Assembly: GCA_017471405.1 (NCBI GenBank) | Contig: JAFUTK010000017.1 | Location: forward strand, 21,466-85,465 | Length of the DNA: 64,000 nt | Direction: 5' to 3' | Source: Ruminococcus sp. | Lineage (GTDB): Bacteria; Bacillota; Clostridia; Oscillospirales; Ruminococcaceae | Part shown: positions 59,128 through 64,000 of the stretch, piece by piece | Layout: each line of letters begins with the position of its first letter | Position numbering within the stretch: the first letter of the stretch is position 1 | Translations under genes and position numbers: made by a program | The notes under the pieces: generated by a model | The model's input: only the letters and a program-made list of their open reading frames with translations | What the model was told of the DNA's origin: nothing | Databases searched by the model: none

Positions 59128-59436
59128 ATGGATATAATCGCAGAGATACTCGATGCCGACAGCTCCGCTGAGGAGCTTATTCAGGACGCCCGCAGGCAGT
59201 GCGAGGAGCTTTATGCTGCCGCAGAGAGCGAGCGCAATGAGCTTGTGAGCAAGTGTGCCGCCGAGCGCGCGGAGCTTGAGCGTCTGGCGCAGGAGCGCTC
59301 TGTTGACAAGCGCAGCCGGGCTCTCGAGGACGTCACCGGGGAGGAGAGTGAAAAGCTCGCCACTCTGGAAAAGAAGGCGTTGGAAAACAGAGAGCAGTGG
59401 GCTCAGGAGATATTTGACAGGATAACTAAAGTCTGA
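59128..59436 (+). CDS. V/A-type ATP synthase subunit H (AhaH/NtpF-like)
   Basis: 102-aa charged coiled-coil protein, rich in Glu, Lys, Arg and Ala. It is the usual first gene of V/A-ATPase operons and forms the peripheral stalk with subunit E. Sequence conservation is low, so the call rests mainly on position, length and coiled-coil composition. The ATG at 59128 has aaggg 10 bp upstream; a GTG at 59119 would overlap that site. Confidence 0.75.
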   Translation: MDIIAEILDADSSAEELIQDARRQCEELYAAAESERNELVSKCAAERAELERLAQERSVDKRSRALEDVTGEESEKLATLEKKALENREQWAQEIFDRITKV

Positions 59437-59470
59437 TGATGACAGCTTCGGCTTTCAGGGGGGTGAGTGC

Positions 59471-60505
59471 TTGCTGGAGGGCTTTTCAACAAATGCGGTA
59501 GTCGCAAAAATACGTTCCATCTATGGCTCTATGCTGACCCCTGACGATTTCCGGGAGATGATATCCAAGCGCAGCGTGTCCGAGGTGGCGGAGCAGCTTT
59601 CTTCAAGCAAGCGGTTCGCGCCGGCCTTCAAGGACGTTGACCCCAACACCGTCCACCGGGGGCTGCTGGAACGGCTCATTGCAGAGCATAACTTCAACAC
59701 CTATCTGCGGCTGACCTCATTTCAGGGGCTGACGGATAAGCCCTTTTACGACTTCCTCATAAAGAAGAATGAGTGCGCACAGCTAATAAACTTAGTCAAC
59801 GCTGTGGAAAACGGTCTTACCGACAGCTTTGTGACCGCAGTTCCGGGGTATGTGCTCTCACATTCAAGGCTGGATTTCCTGAGGCTTGCCAAGTGCCAAA
59901 GCTTTGACGAGCTCACCGCAGCCTTGAAGGGAACACAGTACTACAAGCCATTAAAATCTGTCGCCCGCCGGGAGGACGGCTCCCCCGACTTCACCGACGC
60001 AGAGGTAAAGCTGCGAACCAGCTACTACGACCGCCTGATGAAGAGCGTCAAGGACAGCTTCTTCGGCAGCGAGGAGGACGAGCTGGTAAAGACCATCAGG
60101 CAGGAGACGGATATAATCAACATCATCAACTGCTATCGCCTCAAAGCATATTTCGGCTACTCTCCGGAGGAGATACGCCAGACCGAGCTGCCCTACCCTT
60201 ATCTGGGCAGGAGGGCGGTCAGGGCTATCGAGGAGGCCGAGAGCCCGGCAGATATGTTTGGGCTGATACAAAGAACCACCTACGGGAAATACCTCACCGG
60301 TGAGGAGGAGGACATAGAGACCGCCATCTCGCGGCGCTCGCTGGAGCAGATGAGACATACAGTGGCAAAATCCAACTCCGCCCCCACAGTACTCTATGCA
60401 TTTATGAGCATCTGCGATACGGAGATGAAAAATATATTCCGGGTTATCGAAGCCGTCCGCTACGATGTAGACCCCGCATTAATAGACAGGCTGCTGGTAA
60501 TATAG
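59471..60505 (+). CDS. ntpC: V/A-type ATP synthase subunit C
   Basis: 344-aa soluble protein of the AtpC/NtpC (d-type) family, a funnel-shaped adaptor that sits on the K ring and connects the central stalk. The N-terminus FSTNAVVAKIRSIYGSMLTP and later LINLVNAVENGL, TDIINIINCYRLKAYFGYS are of the family. The start is TTG at 59471 with aggggggtgag upstream. It lies between H and I, whereas Enterococcus hirae has C between E and G. Confidence 0.9.
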   Translation: MLEGFSTNAVVAKIRSIYGSMLTPDDFREMISKRSVSEVAEQLSSSKRFAPAFKDVDPNTVHRGLLERLIAEHNFNTYLRLTSFQGLTDKPFYDFLIKKNECAQLINLVNAVENGLTDSFVTAVPGYVLSHSRLDFLRLAKCQSFDELTAALKGTQYYKPLKSVARREDGSPDFTDAEVKLRTSYYDRLMKSVKDSFFGSEEDELVKTIRQETDIINIINCYRLKAYFGYSPEEIRQTELPYPYLGRRAVRAIEEAESPADMFGLIQRTTYGKYLTGEEEDIETAISRRSLEQMRHTVAKSNSAPTVLYAFMSICDTEMKNIFRVIEAVRYDVDPALIDRLLVI

Positions 60506-60546
60506 TAAGCCTGCCCCGACAAAGCAAGTGAGAAAGGAGCAAGGTA

Positions 60547-62505
60547 ATGGCGATAGAAAAAATGGAGCTCGTCTCCATCACCGCCGGGCGTTCAAGCCTC
60601 GACGATGTGCTGGAAAAATGCTGCGAGAGCGGCTGCTTCCAGATGGAGAACGCGATAGCTTCAAATCCGGGCTCAACACACAGATCGCTGCAGCTGCTCA
60701 ACGATAAAAATCCCTTTGAGGTGCCCCTGAAGGGGCTGGCCTCCATTGCCACCGAGCTGGAGATAGACCTCAAAGAAACGGACTATTCCGCCTGTGGGCT
60801 GGAGACCGGCGAGGACTTCACCGCCTTCTGCGACGGGCTGGAGGAAAAGCTGGCAGAGGCCTCAAAGACCAAGCAGGCAGCCCTTAAGGTCATCTCCGAG
60901 AGGACCGCTGCAAAGATACAGGTGGAGCACCTAAAGGGCCTCAACGAGGATTTTGACCGGATATTCAGCTGCAAGCACGTTCACGTCAGGGTCGGCAAGC
61001 TGCCCTTGGAGGGCAAGCAGAAGCTTGACTACTATGACAAGGATTTCTTTTTCGTCCCCTTTGAGCAGGACGATAAATACTGCTGGGGAATGTATTTCTG
61101 TCCCAAGGACAGCCGGGAGATAGTGGACGATATGTTCGCCTCCCTCTACTTTGAGACGATACGCATACCCGACTTCGTAAAGGGCAACACCGCTGACGCC
61201 GCACGCCTTCTAAATGAGGAGATAGCCAGAGAGCAGGAGATTGCCGATAAGGCAGACAAGGAGCTTAAGGGCTTTGCCTCCGCTCACGAGGCGGAGATAC
61301 AGCAGGCTTATTCAAAGCTGGTCCATAAGCGAAATATCTTCCGGCTGCACAAAAAGGTCGGCACCCTGCGGGACAAGGTCTACATCAAGGGCTTTATCCC
61401 CAAGAAGAAACGCTCTAAGTTTGAAGAGCTCTTCAAGGGCTTTGAGGACGCTGAGGTGACCTTTATGCCCCCGGACGCGGATTCCAGCTGCGTGCCGCCA
61501 ACGGTGCTGAAAAACACGCCGCTGACCCGCCCCTATGCCATGCTGGTGGAGATGTACGGCCTGCCGGATTACACCGGCTACAATCCAACGGCCTTCGTGG
61601 CTATAACCTACACGCTGCTCTTCGGCATTATGTTCGGAGATCTGGGGCAGGGCTTCCTGATCTTCCTGCTGGGACTTCTGGTAGGGAAGAAGCTGCACAA
61701 GCAGCTGGGAGGAATGATGACCCGCTGCGGCATCTCCTCAATGATATTTGGCACCCTCTACGGCTCGGTATTCGGCTTTGAGGAGCTGCTTGACCCGGTC
61801 TATGAGTCGGCAGGGATAGATTTCCTACCGCTGCCCCCCTTTAAAAATACCACCTTCATACTGCTGACGGCTGTGGGCATAGGCGTGGGGCTCATACTAA
61901 TCTCGATGATACTCAACATCGTCATCGGATTTAAGGAGCACAACATCGAAAAGGCGGTGTTCTCCAACAACGGCATCGCGGGACTAGTTTTCTACGGCTC
62001 CATCGCCGCCGGAGTGGTCTGCACTATGCTGTTTGATGTGAAGATAATGTCCGCACCCTTCGTGCTGCTGCTCATTGTTATCCCGGCTATATGCATATTC
62101 TGCCGGGTGCCCTTTGCGGCGGCGGTGAAGTATAAGAAGCTGAAGCTCTCGGAGGACGGCGAGGAAATGACCGTCGGCAACTTCATTGTCGAGAACTTCT
62201 TTGAGATGTTCGAGTACGTTTTGAGCTACGTTTCCAACACCATGAGCTTTCTTCGTGTCGGCGGTTTCGTGCTCTCCCACGCAGGAATGATGCTGGTAGT
62301 CACCACGCTGATGAATATGGTGGGCTCCGGCGCCAAGCCGGTGGTAGTCGTCATCGGAAATGCCTTTGTTATGGTAATGGAGGGCATGATCGTGGCGATA
62401 CAGATAATAAGGCTGGAGTTCTACGAGATCTTCTCGAGATTTTACAGCGGCGACGGCAAGCCCTTTGAGCCCGTCAAGGCTGAATTTACCACAGAACTTG
62501 ATTAA
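60547..62505 (+). CDS. ntpI: V/A-type ATP synthase subunit I
   Basis: 652-aa membrane stator that forms the half-channels for ion passage. The N-terminal 320 residues are cytoplasmic and rich in coiled coil (ALKVISERTAAKIQVEHLK region); the C-terminal part has about seven helices with FGIMFGDLGQGF near 375 and the last-helix region SNTMSFLRVGGFVLSHAGMM, which holds the essential Arg. The ATG has aaaggagcaaggta upstream. Confidence 0.95.
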   Translation: MAIEKMELVSITAGRSSLDDVLEKCCESGCFQMENAIASNPGSTHRSLQLLNDKNPFEVPLKGLASIATELEIDLKETDYSACGLETGEDFTAFCDGLEEKLAEASKTKQAALKVISERTAAKIQVEHLKGLNEDFDRIFSCKHVHVRVGKLPLEGKQKLDYYDKDFFFVPFEQDDKYCWGMYFCPKDSREIVDDMFASLYFETIRIPDFVKGNTADAARLLNEEIAREQEIADKADKELKGFASAHEAEIQQAYSKLVHKRNIFRLHKKVGTLRDKVYIKGFIPKKKRSKFEELFKGFEDAEVTFMPPDADSSCVPPTVLKNTPLTRPYAMLVEMYGLPDYTGYNPTAFVAITYTLLFGIMFGDLGQGFLIFLLGLLVGKKLHKQLGGMMTRCGISSMIFGTLYGSVFGFEELLDPVYESAGIDFLPLPPFKNTTFILLTAVGIGVGLILISMILNIVIGFKEHNIEKAVFSNNGIAGLVFYGSIAAGVVCTMLFDVKIMSAPFVLLLIVIPAICIFCRVPFAAAVKYKKLKLSEDGEEMTVGNFIVENFFEMFEYVLSYVSNTMSFLRVGGFVLSHAGMMLVVTTLMNMVGSGAKPVVVVIGNAFVMVMEGMIVAIQIIRLEFYEIFSRFYSGDGKPFEPVKAEFTTELD

Positions 62506-62520
62506 TTGGAGGTATATACT

Positions 62521-62967
62521 ATGTCAACACCCGAGCTTTTCATTTTACCCCTTATCGCAGTCGCACTGCTGTGCGTGCCCTTTGCTATGGCAGCTAAGAG
62601 GATAAAGGCTGGCAAGAGCGCCAAGCCCGCATTCATCGGCAACCTCTGCACCTTTGCAGGCGTTATGCTTATGGGCTTTATTGTGCCTATCGGCAAGTTT
62701 GTAGTTTTCGCAGCCGACGAGGGCAAGACCGCCGCAGCGGCAGTTTCCACCGGCGCAGGTCTTGGCTATCTCGCCGCAGCCCTTTCGGTAGGACTTTCCT
62801 GCATAGGCTCCGGCATTGCAGTTGCAGCCGGTGCACCCGCAGCCATCGGCGCTACCTCCGAGGACCCCAAGAACTTCGTTAAGGCGCTGATCTTCGTGGT
62901 ACTGGGTGAAGGTATCGCGCTGTACGGTCTGCTGATATCCATACTTATCGTCGGCAACCTGGGCTAA
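62521..62967 (+). CDS. ntpK: V/A-type ATP synthase subunit K (rotor ring)
   Basis: 148-aa rotor protein with four helices. The ion-binding Glu is in IFVVLGEGIALYGLL (last helix). The first hairpin lacks a matching Glu, as is usual for V-type 16-kDa-like subunits. I do not see the Gln/Thr ligands of the Na+-binding E. hirae protein, so proton coupling is likelier, but this is tentative. The ATG at 62521 lies 7 bp after ggagg; a TTG upstream would include that site. Confidence 0.92.
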   Translation: MSTPELFILPLIAVALLCVPFAMAAKRIKAGKSAKPAFIGNLCTFAGVMLMGFIVPIGKFVVFAADEGKTAAAAVSTGAGLGYLAAALSVGLSCIGSGIAVAAGAPAAIGATSEDPKNFVKALIFVVLGEGIALYGLLISILIVGNLG

Positions 62968-62971
62968 GAAA

Positions 62972-63280
62972 ATGAGATTTTATCTGATAAGCGACAACAT
63001 CGACACCCTGATGGGAATGCGCCTCTCCGGAGTGGAGGGGACAGTCGCCCATACGGAGGAGGAGGTCACCTCCGCCCTTGATGCGGCGATGGAATCGGAG
63101 GACATCGGCATCGTGCTGATGTCCTGCAAGGCGGTGGACTGCTGCCGGGAGAAGGTCTATAGCTACAAGCTTAACCGTAAGCTGCCGCTGATAATCGAGA
63201 TACCCGACCGCCACGCCAGGTCCCGCATCTCCGACAACATCTCCGAGTATATCAGGGAGGCTGTCGGCATTACGCTTTAA
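62972..63280 (+). CDS. V/A-type ATP synthase subunit F
   Basis: 102-aa soluble protein of the central stalk, of the family with an alpha/beta (CheY-like) fold. MRFYLISDNIDTLMGMRLSG and DIGIVLMSCKAVD are characteristic. It begins 4 bp after the K gene's stop with a weak ribosome site, so it is probably coupled. Confidence 0.9.
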   Translation: MRFYLISDNIDTLMGMRLSGVEGTVAHTEEEVTSALDAAMESEDIGIVLMSCKAVDCCREKVYSYKLNRKLPLIIEIPDRHARSRISDNISEYIREAVGITL

Positions 63281-63295
63281 GGAGGGCAAACCTAT

Positions 63296-63853
63296 ATGAC
63301 AGACGAAGCTGTAAAGCTCAGGCGCTTCCGTGACGCCGTCACTGCCGACGCCCGCGAGCAGGCAGAGGAAATGCTCTCAAAGGCAAAAGCCGAGAGCGAG
63401 GAAATAAGGCAGAAGGCAAGAGCGGATGCCCAGCGCGAGCGGGCTCATCTTGAGGAGCAGATAAACGAACGGGCCGAGGCTATCCTTTCAAAGGACATCT
63501 CACAGGCGAGGCTTGCAAGCCAGCGAAAAGTGCTCTTAAAGCGTGAGGAGCTGGCTGACGGAGTATTCGACACCGTCAGGGAAAAGATAGCCGCCTTCCG
63601 CAAAAGCGGGGAGTACAAGGATTGGCTTATTGATACCGTCAGCGCCTGCGTCAGGAAGTATCCCTCCGCAAATTCGGAGGTACACGCCTCTCCCGAGGAC
63701 GCTCCGCTGATATTCGCCGAGCCCGACGAGACGATAAGGCTCGGAGGCGTCTGCGTTTATTTTAAAGAGATGGGCATCGTGCTTGACTGCACTCTGGACA
63801 CCCGCCTTGAGCACGAGCGCAAGAGCTTCTCCAAGCTGGGAGAGCTGCTCTAA
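63296..63853 (+). CDS. ntpE: V/A-type ATP synthase subunit E
   Basis: 185-aa peripheral stalk protein. The N-terminal half is a long charged helix (about 15-85; AEEMLSKAKAESEEIRQKAR) and the C-terminal half a small globular domain (about 95-185). The ATG has aaggagggcaaacctat upstream. An AATTCCGAATT repeat copy overlaps its stop codon. Confidence 0.9.
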   Translation: MTDEAVKLRRFRDAVTADAREQAEEMLSKAKAESEEIRQKARADAQRERAHLEEQINERAEAILSKDISQARLASQRKVLLKREELADGVFDTVREKIAAFRKSGEYKDWLIDTVSACVRKYPSANSEVHASPEDAPLIFAEPDETIRLGGVCVYFKEMGIVLDCTLDTRLEHERKSFSKLGELL

Positions 63854-63862
63854 TTCCGAATT
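63852..63862. repeat. AATTCCGAATT repeat
   Basis: Single copy of the four-member AATTCGGAATT family; it overlaps the stop codon of the subunit E gene. Confidence 0.45.
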
Positions 63863-63906
63863 TAAACCCGCCCTTGTGGGGCAATACATATAATCGGAGA
63901 ATAAAG

Positions 63907-64000
63907 ATGGACAGGATTTATTCGATAAACGGGCCTGTGGTAAAGGTCAAGGCCTCAAAGAGCTTCTCCATGACCGAGATGGTCTATGTGGGCAACAAAA
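63907..64000 (+). CDS. ntpA: V/A-type ATP synthase catalytic subunit A, truncated by window end
   Basis: Only the first 31 residues are seen: MDRIYSINGPVVKVKASKSF, then the EMVYVGNK stretch. This is the typical N-terminal beta-barrel start of the catalytic A subunit. The ATG has tcggagaataaag upstream. Subunits B and D are expected beyond the window. Confidence 0.9.
   Translation, partial: MDRIYSINGPVVKVKASKSFSMTEMVYVGNK

Noticed and set aside
1-64000. tRNA, rRNA, phage or insertion-sequence genes
   Set aside because: No cloverleaf with CCA-type ends, no rRNA-like blocks and no transposase or integrase motif was seen on either strand. A tRNAscan and ISfinder run would settle it.

Overview
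The window looks like a chromosomal stretch from a spore-forming, strictly fermentative member of the Clostridia, most likely a gut or rumen Oscillospirales/Ruminococcaceae bacterium. The grounds are a SpoIIID gene, an AdhE fermentation enzyme, a V/A-type ATPase operon, AGGAGG-type ribosome sites, sigma-A promoters with 17-bp spacers, threonine-rich surface linkers of the kind seen in Ruminococcus, a cohesin-like surface protein and two secreted mannanase-type glycoside hydrolases. The species assignment is inference. I saw no phage, transposase, CRISPR array, rRNA or tRNA gene. 

Layout. 1-4.2 kb: the end of a sensor histidine kinase followed by an ABC ATPase and an FtsX-type permease. 4.6-9.9 kb: Na+/amino acid symporter, a CAP-domain lipoprotein, spoIIID, a metallophosphoesterase and three small overlapping unknown genes. 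9.8-15 kb (minus strand): AI-2E-type permease, ilvB, a CarD-type regulator and a membrane-anchored cohesin-like protein. 15-22.8 kb: cysE, a large PAS/GGDEF/EAL protein, ptsI with a cre-like site, and a HAD phosphatase with a small membrane protein. 23-32 kb: typA, secG, a GNAT protein, a lipid kinase, rnr and a DUF975/CmpB-like membrane protein. 32.4-38.3 kb: malQ, a nucleoside deaminase and glgP in one tightly packed operon, then a GH5-like lipoprotein. 38.7-44.9 kb (minus): SRP RNA, dnaX, ybaB and recR, a DUF218 protein, a small membrane protein, pheA and a HAD phosphatase. 45-52.4 kb: adhE; an ACT-domain gene, hom and thrB; mgtE behind a structured leader. 52.4-58.9 kb: a SHOCT protein and a membrane-tethered protein with a toxin-like RNase domain, a second EAL protein, a CBM35-like/GH26 mannanase lipoprotein and a phospholipase D-family lipoprotein. 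59.1-64 kb: a V/A-ATPase operon (H, C, I, K, F, E, A) cut off by the window end. 

How the genes fit together. Mannan-degrading lipoproteins, MalQ/GlgP storage-glucan turnover, PTS enzyme I, AdhE and the V-ATPase fit a saccharolytic anaerobe. Two c-di-GMP proteins suggest surface or adhesion control. The most unusual content lies between genes: a modular intergenic repeat of about 330-350 bp in four long copies plus two heads, usually just after a stop codon; a separate structured ~75-bp repeat; 'CACAAT' element pairs with 18-bp terminal inverted repeats; and an mgtE leader in which an anti-Shine-Dalgarno helix and a competing helix of equal length share the same bases. Of the 21 promoters picked by their -10 and -35 boxes, 16 also carry an extended -10 TGn.
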